From the NCBI RefSeq assembly GCF_019972315.1, contig NZ_BLIZ01000001.1:62001-126000 (forward strand): 64,000 bases of DNA, given 5' to 3'. Position 1 is the stretch's first letter; every line of letters begins with the position of its first letter. Shown here piece by piece: positions 37,401-45,460 of the stretch. Both the position numbers and the translations under genes were made by a program. The stretch comes from Geobacter sp. AOG1. GTDB taxonomy: Bacteria > Desulfobacterota > Desulfuromonadia > Geobacterales > Geobacteraceae. A model generated the notes under the pieces. The model had not been told where the DNA came from. It saw nothing but the letters and a program-made list of their open reading frames with translations, and did no database searches.

Positions 37401-38829
37401 GATGTTCTTCACGCTCCTGGTCGTCCCTGTCATCTTCGTGGTCGTTAAATCCCGCTCTGCCAGGGGTGGGGACTGCAAGCCGGCGGTTGCCGTCATTGCG
37501 GTGATCGCACTATGTGCCCTTCTCGCAACGGGAGGGGAGGCCTCGGCAGAGCCGGTGAAGCAATCCCTGACGCTGTCGCAGGCGGTTGAACTGGCTCTTA
37601 AGCAGAACTCGGTGCTCAAAATCGGCCGGGCAAAGGTGACGGAGAACGACCAGAAAATCGTGTCAACACGGTCGCAGTATTTCCCTCAACTTTCCAACAA
37701 CACGAAGTTCATGGCGTTGTCCGACAAACAGCAGATAAACATACCGGCGGGCAGCCTGGGAAATGTCGGAGGCGGGCAATTTCCCAGCAACGATGTGAAG
37801 TTAAGCCAGAGCCGCTCTTCCGTCCTCTACAGCGAAACGACCCTCGCTCAACCGATAACGCAGCTGCTCAAGATACATGAGGCCAATCAGATTGCCCGGG
37901 CAGATCGGGGCATTGCGGATGCCGAACTAAACAAGGCGGCAAACGAGACGGTTCTTACAGTGCACCAGCTCTACTATGCCTTGCTGGTTGCGCACAAGGA
38001 GAGGGATGCTGCCCAGGCCTCACTGACTGCGGCACAAGAGAACCTGCGCGAGGCCGGGGAGGCGGTAAAGGCGGGGAACGTGCTCGATGTTGCAGTAATC
38101 TCGGCGAAGGCCAATCATCTCCAGGGCAGACAGGCGCTCATTGCGGCTGAGAACCGCATCTCGGATGTGACCTCGGAGCTCAACGATCTCTTGGGGCTGC
38201 CAAGCGACGCTATCCTTGAAGTGACCGAGACAGGTTTGCCGGAGTTGACGGCACTGGCAAAGGACCAGTCTTATGAGGAGGCGCGGGCCAGAAACGGCGA
38301 ACTGCTTTCCGCTCGTGAAACGCTGGAAAAGTCGCGCCACGCCGTGCGAGCGGCAAAGTACGAGTACATTCCCGACGTGACGATCTTTGCCAAACACGGC
38401 TACCAGGATGGAGCGCCGTTTGTCGAGAAGAACGTCGGCATCTTCGGGGCTGAACTGACGTGGAACATCTTCGACTGGGGGAAACGGAAAGGCGAAATCG
38501 GCCAGCGGGTTGCCCAACAGTCACAGGCGAAAGAGAACCTGGCCCGGATAGACAAGCGGATCGGAATCGAAATTGACAAGGTGTACCGGAAGCTGGAGCG
38601 CTCGAAACAGATGGTGGAAGTCGCCAATGAGGCGCTTTCCTTATCGAAGGAGAATGCGCGGCTCAGCGAAAACGGTATCAAGGCGGGGACTGTCACGACA
38701 GCAAAGCATGCCGAAGCGGTTGCTGCACTGAGAAAGGCGGAGATGGAGGAGTTGCAGGCTTCATTGGAATACCGGCTGGCCCGGGCCGAACTCGACCGCA
38801 TCACAGGCATGCTCGCATCAAGACGGTAG
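34402..38829 (+). CDS. Fused RND permease and TolC-like outer membrane factor
   Basis: 1475 aa in one uninterrupted frame. Residues 1 to about 1016 are a full HAE1-type RND permease: helix 1 near 12-30, the two large periplasmic loops, the helix-4 proton-relay motif GIVVDDAIVIADN and 12 membrane helices. Residues about 1026-1049 form another hydrophobic stretch (AVAVIAVIALCALLATGG) ending in ASA|EP, shaped like a Sec signal peptide with a signal peptidase site. Residues about 1055-1475 are a complete TolC-family factor (LTLSQAVELALKQN, coiled coils, LTWNIFDWGKRKGE, second repeat). Normally these are separate proteins. The purine-rich AGGGGTGGGGA just before the segment resembles a lost ribosome site. 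Substrate unknown. Confidence 0.92.
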   Translation: MKPIKFSLRYPAVTLILTALVVMVGIHAFLKMQRTEDPTVTIRTGLVAAMYPGATSEQVEKQVTKTLEKHIFKFPEVRKEKTYSTSRPGVVIINVELEDNVKNSDVFWAKLRHELNVVKSTELPAGVMGPVVDSDFGDTVAMLVAVHGKRYGYRELQDFTDKIHDEMRTVRQVGKLVTNGNQSEEILITGSLERISQYFADPRQIANALRARNAIQSGGNFEADRSKIPMRTTGIFNTENEIRNVLVDVSKDGHPLYIKDFANVERRYQDPTFMVRYDGDPCLLLSVEMQKGKNIVELGEQLDTVFQRLKVLLPPDVQLDLVANQPGVVKERITNLSHEFLLAIISVVIVTILLLPLRVALIAALAIPVTLCGTLGVMSAVGIALHQVSIAALIMVLGIVVDDAIVIADNYVELLDHKVPKAEAAWRCASDVFVPVLTATITIIASFLPLLIITGSSGEFIMALPIAVAIALAVSFIVAVMLTPLLCRFFIKKGLHDHDAAETHGKEKKSLLDRLQDTYGVWINIFMKRKWLAFTLGGCAFAFGIMLFALVPQQFFPSAERDQFVIDVWMPQGSRIEATDAVMGRIEKTLASSKGVAHYATFVGQSSPRFYYNVNPQQPDGAYGQFIVNTASIEDTTRLVKELRPALAKVAPEAMVIVKELQQGAQTEAPIEVRISGDDIGELKRLGEQVQGILEGVSNAQYVFRDYFNDSYMVDVKVNDELANRLGITDASVSQTMAGAFDGSAVSTFWEGDRPVSIKLRLDQSSRSKFSDIGNTYLNSELTRARVPLRAVAQLAPEWQTSRIVRRNGVRTLTIRAFAKPGHYASKILEEAMPKINALELPAGYRIDYGGEKFNQDETFPQMVGALGISLVVIFLVLLVQFRNISDPLVVMASIPLTLFGAIFGLLITHNPFGFTAFMGLISLCGIVVRNGIILVDYCNERVAEGETLEQAARDAGTRRLRPIFLTTMAAAVGVTPMIISGSSLWSPLASVIAFGLIFSMFFTLLVVPVIFVVVKSRSARGGDCKPAVAVIAVIALCALLATGGEASAEPVKQSLTLSQAVELALKQNSVLKIGRAKVTENDQKIVSTRSQYFPQLSNNTKFMALSDKQQINIPAGSLGNVGGGQFPSNDVKLSQSRSSVLYSETTLAQPITQLLKIHEANQIARADRGIADAELNKAANETVLTVHQLYYALLVAHKERDAAQASLTAAQENLREAGEAVKAGNVLDVAVISAKANHLQGRQALIAAENRISDVTSELNDLLGLPSDAILEVTETGLPELTALAKDQSYEEARARNGELLSARETLEKSRHAVRAAKYEYIPDVTIFAKHGYQDGAPFVEKNVGIFGAELTWNIFDWGKRKGEIGQRVAQQSQAKENLARIDKRIGIEIDKVYRKLERSKQMVEVANEALSLSKENARLSENGIKAGTVTTAKHAEAVAALRKAEMEELQASLEYRLARAELDRITGMLASRR

Positions 38830-38972
38830 GGATATCAGCTGAGTGAGGCGAAGAGGCATGCCACGTAGTGACTGGAGACAGAAGTGGAAGGTAAATCGTC
38901 GAATGAAGGTGAATCGCAACCAAAGTGCCCAAGGTTGATAACGGCGTGGTCAGCTGAGAGAAGGGATTACCT

Positions 38973-40250
38973 ATGAAAATTGCAAGAAGTGTCCTCATTG
39001 TCTTCCTCCTGCTTATGCCAGCTTTTGCATGGGCCGACGATGCTGTTTACCGTTACCCGATCGACGACTCCTACGCGGCGACGATTCTGGGCACTCCGCA
39101 GAACTTGAGGCCGGATACTCGTGTTGAGGTTCCGGTCAAGACCATGGTCCTGGAAACGGACCAGAAAAAACCGGAGATCTTCTTTTACGACCGGGGGCTG
39201 CGCTACACAGTGGCGTTTCAGGACCGGAAGGCTCCTCTGATCTTCCTCATTGCGGGGACCGGCGGCAGCAGCAAGTCGGCGAAAATAGTCGCCCTCATAA
39301 CAAACTTGTACCACGCGGGGTTCCACGTAATCGCGCTTCCCTCTCCGACCTTTTCCAACTTCATCATCAATGCCTCTACCACCCATGTCCCGGGAAATCT
39401 GCCCGAGGATGCAAATGATCTCTATCGGGTCATGGAGCAGATCTGGAGCCAATCAAAGGGGCGCATCGACGTCACCGATTTTTCCCTTGCCGGATATAGT
39501 CTCGGCGGGACCGAGGCCGCCTTCATCGCCAGACTGGACGAGGAGCGTAAGGTCTTCGATTTCCGCAGGGTGCTGATGCTCAACCCGGCGGTAAGCCTCT
39601 ACACTTCCGCTTCGAGGATAGAGGGCTTGCTGGAGCGCATCCCCGGAGGCCCCAGAAGGATCGGAGCTTTTTATAACCGCGTCATGGAGAAAAGCACCGA
39701 ATATTATCGCAAGGGTGACTTTGTTGCCATCGACGACGATTTCCTTTTTGCAGCGTACAAGGCTCAGATCCTGAACCGGGACGAAGCCGGGGGGATGATT
39801 GCAGTCTCTTTCCGCATCAGCTCCGCCGGGATGATTTTCGCTTCCGACGTTATGACCCATGGCGGCTACGTGGTGCCGAAAAACAGGGAGTTGAAAAACA
39901 GCGATTTGCTTGAAGATTACTTCTGGACCTGTCTACATCTTTCCTTCCTGGACTACTTCAACGAGTATTTCATCCCCTATTTGCAAAACAGGCGCCCCGG
40001 CCTCACCAAAGAGGAACTCCTCGAAGCGTTGAGCCTCAAGAGCATCGAAAGTTACCTCGCCTCCTCCGCCAAGATAGGGGTGATTACCAACGAAGATGAT
40101 TTCATCCTGGCTCCGGGCGAACTCGACTATCTGCGCCGGGTTTTCGGCCCCCGTCTCAAGGTCTATCCCCGGGGCGGACACCTCGGCAATCTCGAATATC
40201 GGGATAACATGGCCTTTCTGATCGATCGGCTGCGCTCATCAACGTGGTAA
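38973..40250 (+). CDS. Exported alpha/beta-hydrolase-like protein
   Basis: 425 aa. A signal peptide (about 21 residues, ending AWA|DD) exports it to the periplasm. An alpha/beta-hydrolase core follows: LIFLIAGTGGSS as the oxyanion-hole strand, the nucleophile elbow GYSLGG (about residue 175), an Asp near TNEDDFIL and a late His in PRGGHLGNL that complete a plausible triad. It is longer than typical lipases, with a helical insert. mlaA begins 18 bp downstream, and this pairing suggests a role in phospholipid or envelope maintenance. The substrate is unknown. A 143-bp gap separates it from the RND gene. Confidence 0.68.
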   Translation: MKIARSVLIVFLLLMPAFAWADDAVYRYPIDDSYAATILGTPQNLRPDTRVEVPVKTMVLETDQKKPEIFFYDRGLRYTVAFQDRKAPLIFLIAGTGGSSKSAKIVALITNLYHAGFHVIALPSPTFSNFIINASTTHVPGNLPEDANDLYRVMEQIWSQSKGRIDVTDFSLAGYSLGGTEAAFIARLDEERKVFDFRRVLMLNPAVSLYTSASRIEGLLERIPGGPRRIGAFYNRVMEKSTEYYRKGDFVAIDDDFLFAAYKAQILNRDEAGGMIAVSFRISSAGMIFASDVMTHGGYVVPKNRELKNSDLLEDYFWTCLHLSFLDYFNEYFIPYLQNRRPGLTKEELLEALSLKSIESYLASSAKIGVITNEDDFILAPGELDYLRRVFGPRLKVYPRGGHLGNLEYRDNMAFLIDRLRSSTW

Positions 40251-40267
40251 GTAAAGTGGGGGACGGT

Positions 40268-41032
40268 ATGTACAGCAACGCGATTAAGTTGATCATCATC
40301 ACATTTCAGGTTCTGCTACTTTCCGGCTGTGCCGGTAGAGTCGCTCTCCTCCCGGGCGAGGTGCCTCCAATGCACACAGTGAGCGAATTCAGCGACGACG
40401 AGAATGTTTCGCGCACTCGGGATCCATGGGAAGGCCTCAACCGGAGCATGTACAAGTTCAACTATGAAGTGGACCGGTTCGTATTGCTTCCGGTTGTGAC
40501 CGGATACGAAAAAGCTGTCCCAGGGTTTGCCCGGACCGGTGTCAGCAACTTTTTCGGCAACCTCCGTGAGATCAGGACCTTTTACAACTGTATCCTGCAA
40601 GCAAAAGGAAAGAAGTCACTTGTGACCCTCGGGCGTTTTGTGACGAACTCGACCATCGGGATCGGGGGGCTCTTTGACCCGGCAACCGCCTTCGGGATGA
40701 GGAGGGAGCACGAAGACTTCGATCGGACCCTGGAAAGCTGGGGGGTCGGCACCGGACCGTATCTGGTTCTGCCCATTCTTGGTCCCAATACGGTAAGGAG
40801 CGCGGGCGGATTTGCGGTCGACGGTGGGGTCCGCTGGGCAATCGCCAACGCTATCGATCCCTTCGGCGGGACAGGGGCTCCCACTGAGATCGAAACAGGT
40901 ATAACCGGTCTTGAAACGGTGGATCTGCGTTACCGGGAAAGTTTCCGGTATTACGACAGCGACTATCCCTTCGAATACTACATGGTTCGCTACATCTTCA
41001 GTGAGCGGCGAGAGTTGACAACCATCAGGTAG
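40268..41032 (+). CDS. mlaA: MlaA (VacJ) family lipoprotein
   Basis: 254 aa from the ATG at 40268; the frame starts upstream at 40244 but the signal peptide begins here. The lipobox is LLLSGC (Cys21). The MlaA body is clear: DPWEGLNRSMYKFNYEVDR, an RFVTNSTIGIGGLFDPA motif, and the WGVGTGPYLVLPILGP signature. MlaA removes mislocalised phospholipids from the outer leaflet of the outer membrane and passes them to the MlaC/MlaFEDB system. No other mla gene is in the window, so this may be an extra copy that travels with the island. Confidence 0.88.
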   Translation: MYSNAIKLIIITFQVLLLSGCAGRVALLPGEVPPMHTVSEFSDDENVSRTRDPWEGLNRSMYKFNYEVDRFVLLPVVTGYEKAVPGFARTGVSNFFGNLREIRTFYNCILQAKGKKSLVTLGRFVTNSTIGIGGLFDPATAFGMRREHEDFDRTLESWGVGTGPYLVLPILGPNTVRSAGGFAVDGGVRWAIANAIDPFGGTGAPTEIETGITGLETVDLRYRESFRYYDSDYPFEYYMVRYIFSERRELTTIR

Positions 41033-41122
41033 ACGGCAGCCGAATTCCACGTAAGCTTTTCGTTCGTTGTGTGTCTGTAGGTACGGGTGGGAAATGAAAT
41101 CGCGGAATAAGGAGTGATCTGC

Positions 41123-41911
41123 ATGAAAAGTGGAAGGGGAGAAGAAAAGGTGTCACCTTCAGCATACGCCGACCCGATATATCGCATTAGCAAACTTGCT
41201 TCTTCAGCTCGCAAGCCTCTTTCCGTATCACCTGACACTAAATTGGAAGAAGCTGTCACTCATATGCTCACAAATGACTTTTCTCAGTTGCCGGTGATGA
41301 CGAGTGGAAGAGACGTCAAAGGTGTGATTACGTGGACATCTATCGGTAGTCGCCTGGCTATGGGCAAGAATTGTTCCGTAGCTCGCGAAGTAATGGAACA
41401 ACACCATGAGATTCGTTCTGATGCATCGCTTTTTTCTGCAATCAGTATAATCGCTGAACACCAGTATGTGTTGGTTCGTGGACACGATCAGAAGATTACC
41501 GGCATCGTGACAGCAAGTGATCTGAGCTTACAGTTTCAACAACTGGCAGAGCCATTCCTGTTGCTTGGAGAAATAGAAAACCACGTGCGACGAGTTATCA
41601 GCCAACGGTTTACTCCCACAGAGTTAGAATCTGCAAAAGACCCGACAGACTCGAAACGCGTAGTAACCTCCGTTGCAGATCTTACTTACGGAGAGTACAT
41701 AAGGTTGCTTGAAAACCCGGAACGATGGGACAAGCTGAACATTACCGTTGATCGTAAAACCTGTATAGAGAAGTTTGAGAATGTACGGAGAATCAGAAAT
41801 GACGTCATGCATTTTGACCCGGACGGAATTCCCGAAAAGGACTTGACAACACTTCGTGAGTTTGCCCGCTTCCTTCAGAGGCTACATATTATTGATGTAA
41901 TAAATGTTTAA
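41123..41911 (+). CDS. CBS-pair protein with C-terminal HEPN-like domain
   Basis: 262 aa from the ATG at 41123, 8 bp after AGGAG; a GTG at 41114 is the alternative. Two CBS motifs cover residues about 28-145 (FSQLPVMTSGRDVKGVITWTSI; ITGIVTASDL). The last 110 residues are helical and contain RRIRNDVMHF, where R-N-D-V-M-H fits the RX4-6H motif of HEPN ribonuclease-type domains. No signal peptide is present, so it is cytoplasmic, and base composition is lower in GC than its neighbours. A nucleotide-sensing CBS module could gate the HEPN part. That is inference. Confidence 0.75.
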   Translation: MKSGRGEEKVSPSAYADPIYRISKLASSARKPLSVSPDTKLEEAVTHMLTNDFSQLPVMTSGRDVKGVITWTSIGSRLAMGKNCSVAREVMEQHHEIRSDASLFSAISIIAEHQYVLVRGHDQKITGIVTASDLSLQFQQLAEPFLLLGEIENHVRRVISQRFTPTELESAKDPTDSKRVVTSVADLTYGEYIRLLENPERWDKLNITVDRKTCIEKFENVRRIRNDVMHFDPDGIPEKDLTTLREFARFLQRLHIIDVINV

Positions 41912-41946
41912 GTAAGGTCACACAGACAGTTGAGGAAGATAGAACC

Positions 41947-42927
41947 ATGGGAAAGTTTGGGGAAATATTGCAAAATCTCGTTGTATGGCTTAGCAAAGCC
42001 ACCGGTGTTTCTGTCGGACTTTACATCCTTATGTTCAGCTCGCTGGCATGTATTGCATTCCTCTGGTCTTTGCGATGGCTGATATTGAAGTTGGTATGGT
42101 GGCAAACGGAGAATTTGCAGGTTCGTTACCAGTGGCGGAGAATCTCCAGTTATGCTGCGTTCTTGCTGACCGTAGTGCTGGTGGTCCGGGTTGTGTTCGA
42201 GGGATTTCACGGCGCGGCTACATTTCTCGGGCTTTTGACGGCGGGTATTGCAATTGCCTTGAGAGACCCCCTGGTGAACCTGGTGGGATGGATGTTAATT
42301 ATCTGGCGGAGGCCCTTCGTCGTGGGGGACCGCATCCAGATCGGCATTCACGCGGGAGACGTTATGGACTTGACGATTTCCCGGTTTACCCTCGCGGAGA
42401 TCGGCAACTGGGTCCATGCGGACCAGATCACCGGGCGAATCGTGCATATCCCCACCGGCAAAGTGTTCGTCGAACCCCTGGCAATCTATAGCAGGGGGAT
42501 GCACGACTTCATCTGGAACGAGGTTGCCGTCCTCGTTACCTTCGAAAGCAACTGGAAGAGAGCCAAGGATATCTTGAATGAGATAGCAGTCAACCATGCC
42601 GGGCATCTGGCCAAGCCCGCGGAAAGCAAACTGAAGGAGTATGCGCGGGATTTCCTGGTAGTACCGGTCGATCTGACTCCGATGGTCTTCACCACCGTCG
42701 AGGCAAGCGGCATACTCCTGACTGTGCGTCATGTTTGTCGATCCCGCCACAGGCGGGAGAGCACTCAAGAGATATGGGAAGACGTGCTTGCCAGATTTGC
42801 CGAATGTGATGATATAGATTTCGCATACCCGACGTCGCGCTCTTACAGCAATGTCACCGAGGGTAAGCGCGGAACCAGGGCAAAGCCGCCGACGTATGCG
42901 CATGACCCAAATACAGAGCACCGGTGA
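41947..42927 (+). CDS. MscS-family mechanosensitive channel
   Basis: 326 aa. Three hydrophobic helices span residues about 20-140. The pore-lining helix region is GAATFLGLLTAGIAIALRDPLVNLVGWMLI, followed by the MscS beta domain entry RRPFVVGDRIQIG and later IPTGKVF. It opens under membrane tension to release solutes. The C-terminal vestibule is short, with a charged tail. It lies 35 bp after the CBS-HEPN gene on the same strand and is likely cotranscribed. Confidence 0.86.
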   Translation: MGKFGEILQNLVVWLSKATGVSVGLYILMFSSLACIAFLWSLRWLILKLVWWQTENLQVRYQWRRISSYAAFLLTVVLVVRVVFEGFHGAATFLGLLTAGIAIALRDPLVNLVGWMLIIWRRPFVVGDRIQIGIHAGDVMDLTISRFTLAEIGNWVHADQITGRIVHIPTGKVFVEPLAIYSRGMHDFIWNEVAVLVTFESNWKRAKDILNEIAVNHAGHLAKPAESKLKEYARDFLVVPVDLTPMVFTTVEASGILLTVRHVCRSRHRRESTQEIWEDVLARFAECDDIDFAYPTSRSYSNVTEGKRGTRAKPPTYAHDPNTEHR

Positions 42928-43053
42928 ATGAGCAATGTCTAAATCAGATCAGCAGAGATGGCCCCGCTCAGAGAGGATTTCCCGAGTGGGGGAAAGGCGG
43001 GCAAGAATGATCATTTCTACAGCGAGCATGGCTCCTCGCAAAAGGATAGAGAA

Positions 43054-43422
43054 GTGAGGCGTACACTTATTGCGGCATGCGTTTTGTTTGCCACATCCGG
43101 TCTGCTCGGGTGTTTGGCGCAACACCCGATGGTGGGCGGGTACACCGCTTTAGCGGTAACCAACAAAGAGGTGACAGATGCGGCAGTCTTCGCGGTCAAA
43201 ATTCAGCAGAAAGTTATGCAACGTCCAGAGGGAGAGCCGCCGGCGAAGTTGGAGCTGACAGCTATCGTAGAGGCAGAACAACAAGTCGTTGCAGGGATGA
43301 ATTACCGGCTCAGGCTCAAGGTGAAGGTCGATGGCGTCGAGAAAGACGCGGAAGCAGTCGTTTGGTGGCAGCCATGGAGAAAGCCCGAGCCTTATCAGTT
43401 GACATCGTGGAATTGGCAGTGA
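43054..43422 (+). CDS. Cystatin-like lipoprotein (putative cysteine protease inhibitor)
   Basis: 122 aa from a GTG at 43054 preceded by AAAGGATA; the frame is open upstream to 42958 but the signal peptide begins here. The lipobox is GLLGC (Cys20). The mature part carries all three papain-contact elements of cystatins: Gly-Gly near its start (28-29), QVVAG (77-81) and Pro-Trp (107-108), with the helix VTDAAVFAVKIQQKV at the expected place. It closely recalls phytocystatins. It would be tethered to a membrane and could block cysteine proteases. The target is unknown. It closes the island A operon. Confidence 0.72.
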   Translation: MRRTLIAACVLFATSGLLGCLAQHPMVGGYTALAVTNKEVTDAAVFAVKIQQKVMQRPEGEPPAKLELTAIVEAEQQVVAGMNYRLRLKVKVDGVEKDAEAVVWWQPWRKPEPYQLTSWNWQ

Positions 43423-43492
43423 CCGTCAGATAACCAACAACCTGTTCATAGTCATAACTGTTCTTCATGGTCGCTACCATCATCGTCTGGCT

Positions 43493-43888
43493 GAGGTGCC
43501 GGCGGTGAAATACAGCGAACTGGCCGACCGGCGCGAGGGGGAAAGCTCCACGGCGATCCGGGAACGGGTGGAACAGTCGCGGGAGATCCAGCGGGAAAGG
43601 TTCCGGGGGACGAAAGTCCACTGCAACGCCCACATGCCCCCCCGCTTCATCCGGAAGTTCTGCGAGCCGGACGCCGCCGGCCACCGGATGCTGGAACTCG
43701 CCACCGACCGGCTCGGCCTCTCCGCCCGCTCCTACACCCGCATCCTCAAAGTGGCCCGGACCATCGCCGACCTGGCGGGAAGCGACGGCATCCGGGAGAA
43801 TCACATCTCCAAGGCGATACAGTACCGGAGTTTGGACCGGAAGACTATGTGAGCTATCATTTCTGTCCCCATTGTTCCATAAATGCAT
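43493..43888 (+). pseudogene. comM: comM fragment 1 (codons about 391-509 plus downstream tail)
   Basis: The frame from GAGGTGCCGGCGGTGAAA to the TGA at 43850-43852 is nearly identical to the last 119 codons of the intact comM, with few changes (such as STAIRERV for STVIRERV). It ends LDRKTM instead of LDRKSY. It has no start of its own. The 36 bp after the stop are shared with fragment 3. It marks the end of island A. Confidence 0.93.
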
Positions 43889-43963
43889 ACGTAAGCTGGC
43901 TTTCGACGCAGTCGAACTGGTAGTTTTTTACCCCCACCCCGCAATTTCTCAGCAATTATTAAT

Positions 43964-43979
43964 TGGCAACAAAATTGCA
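43964..43979 (+). promoter_or_regulatory. Candidate sigma-54 promoter before the three-gene exported unit
   Basis: TGGCAACAAAATTGCA has GG (43965-43966) and GC (43977-43978) exactly 10 bp apart, with TTGC intact. It lies 246 bp before the ATG at 44225. The rest of 43889-44224 holds no gene. Confidence 0.5.
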
Positions 43980-44224
43980 CCGTAATTTCAACAAGTTAAC
44001 AATGCATGCAACATAAGCTACACACATGGATGTCTGTCAGTGGATTTATATCCAGCCTTCGTCAAACGACTCATGTTGTCACGCACTATGACGTAGTTTT
44101 CGTTTATGTGTTTAATGAATCAGTTTTGCAGGTCTGTCCTGGGAGACAAGGCAACTGGCCGCAACTGATGGCTCTGCCATCATAGAGAAAAGAGCAATTG
44201 CGGTACGCAAAGATTGGAGTAGAC

Positions 44225-45460
44225 ATGAAATTATTTTTTGCTTCCGCAGTTGTCACCTCACTCGTTCTTAGCGCAAACGCCTGTTTTGCGGTCTGTGTAG
44301 ATTTTGACGGCAACGGACGCTGCATAGAAGTGGGGTCCGGCGGCAACGTCCCCATGCCGACCGGCATCGGGCGGGTTAGCCCGACAACTTCCGGCAGCAA
44401 TGACCAACAGACGCCAAACCGCGCGCCCGCCGTGAAGGCGCCGCAGGTCAGCGTCCCCAGCACGGCGTCGATGGTCCGTTCGGCCCTCATCGGCGGTATC
44501 GTCGGCGGTCTGCTCGAGGGGCTCTTCGCGCCACCACCGGCCCCTGCCGGACCAACTCCTGCGGAAATCGAGGCTGAACGGCAGCGTGCCGAACTACAGC
44601 GTATCGAGGACGAACGGCGGCACCAGGCATTCCTGCGCTCCAAGTCGGAACTGACCGGCCGGCTGCGCGGGCCAGGCACGACCTACGTCGAGGACAGAAA
44701 CGTTGTCACGACGGGCGGACTGGCACTGAAGAGCCTTCCCACAGCTCCTCCGGCAGCGACAGCAGCGTCGGCAGGCGATGTCCACAACGCATTTTTCGGC
44801 CAGTCTGGGGCCGCCAACCCGAGCGTGGCGCTGTTGCGCGAGCCGCAGGTCGGGGCAGGCGAAGGGCTCTTGAGCAAGGATGCTTATCTCAAGGCAATCA
44901 GCAAATCTGGCCTGACTCAAGAGGAGCGCGAGCGCCTCTTTATCCGGACGCAGGTCGCGCCCGGGCCGCAAAACGACCACCCCATGATCGACAGTCGCGC
45001 TTTTATTGAGAAGGAGCGCTACTCAGACCTCTACCTCGACCTGGCAACCGCCGGGGCAAAGGCCGGTGCGACGACTCTGTCCATCGCACTTGTCGAGGAG
45101 AAAGGCAAGGGCTACCTCAAGGCGCAAAACGTCATCCACGGCTATGACGAGCTGTTGTCCGCCAGCAAAACCGCGGCGGATTATCCCCAAACCACTGCCG
45201 GCAAGGTAGTGGCGCTGGGCGATTTCGCGCTGACCAAGGCGCCGGGTTGGACGACCGTTGTCGATGCTGGCGTTAACGCGGGGGGCGCCGTCGTCCGCCA
45301 GGGGTTCGTCCGCTACTGGGCGGCCAAGGCCAGTAGCGGCAGCGAGTATGTTCCGAACCCCAGAGAGCTCTCGATGCAGAAATGGAATGGCTGGTACGCC
45401 GACCAGGGCGAATGGACCAAGGCAGCCCTGGACCGAGTCGGCGCCGGGGAGTTCAAATGA
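44225..45460 (+). CDS. Exported protein of unknown function with glycine-zipper and coiled-coil segments
   Basis: 411 aa from the ATG at 44225, 6 bp after GGAG. A signal peptide (MKLFFASAVVTSLVLSANACFA) leads to a low-complexity Pro/Ser/Thr-rich stretch. Next is a glycine-zipper hydrophobic segment (MVRSALIGGIVGGLLEGLF, about residues 81-100) and a charged helix (EIEAERQRAELQRIEDERR). The C-terminal half is Ala/Gly-rich and ends with a conserved-looking WNGWYADQGEWTKAAL. I recognise no family. Its stop overlaps the next start (ATGA), so the two proteins are probably made together. Confidence 0.7.
   Translation: MKLFFASAVVTSLVLSANACFAVCVDFDGNGRCIEVGSGGNVPMPTGIGRVSPTTSGSNDQQTPNRAPAVKAPQVSVPSTASMVRSALIGGIVGGLLEGLFAPPPAPAGPTPAEIEAERQRAELQRIEDERRHQAFLRSKSELTGRLRGPGTTYVEDRNVVTTGGLALKSLPTAPPAATAASAGDVHNAFFGQSGAANPSVALLREPQVGAGEGLLSKDAYLKAISKSGLTQEERERLFIRTQVAPGPQNDHPMIDSRAFIEKERYSDLYLDLATAGAKAGATTLSIALVEEKGKGYLKAQNVIHGYDELLSASKTAADYPQTTAGKVVALGDFALTKAPGWTTVVDAGVNAGGAVVRQGFVRYWAAKASSGSEYVPNPRELSMQKWNGWYADQGEWTKAALDRVGAGEFK

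Noticed and set aside
38859..38939. Tiny basic frame of about 26 codons between the RND fusion and the hydrolase gene
   Set aside because: Too short, no conserved feature and only a weak ribosome site.
43493..43852. comM fragment 1 as a working short ComM-like protein
   Set aside because: It lacks Walker A and B, the Lon-like domain, a start codon with ribosome site and the zinc group. It is a 5'-truncated copy.
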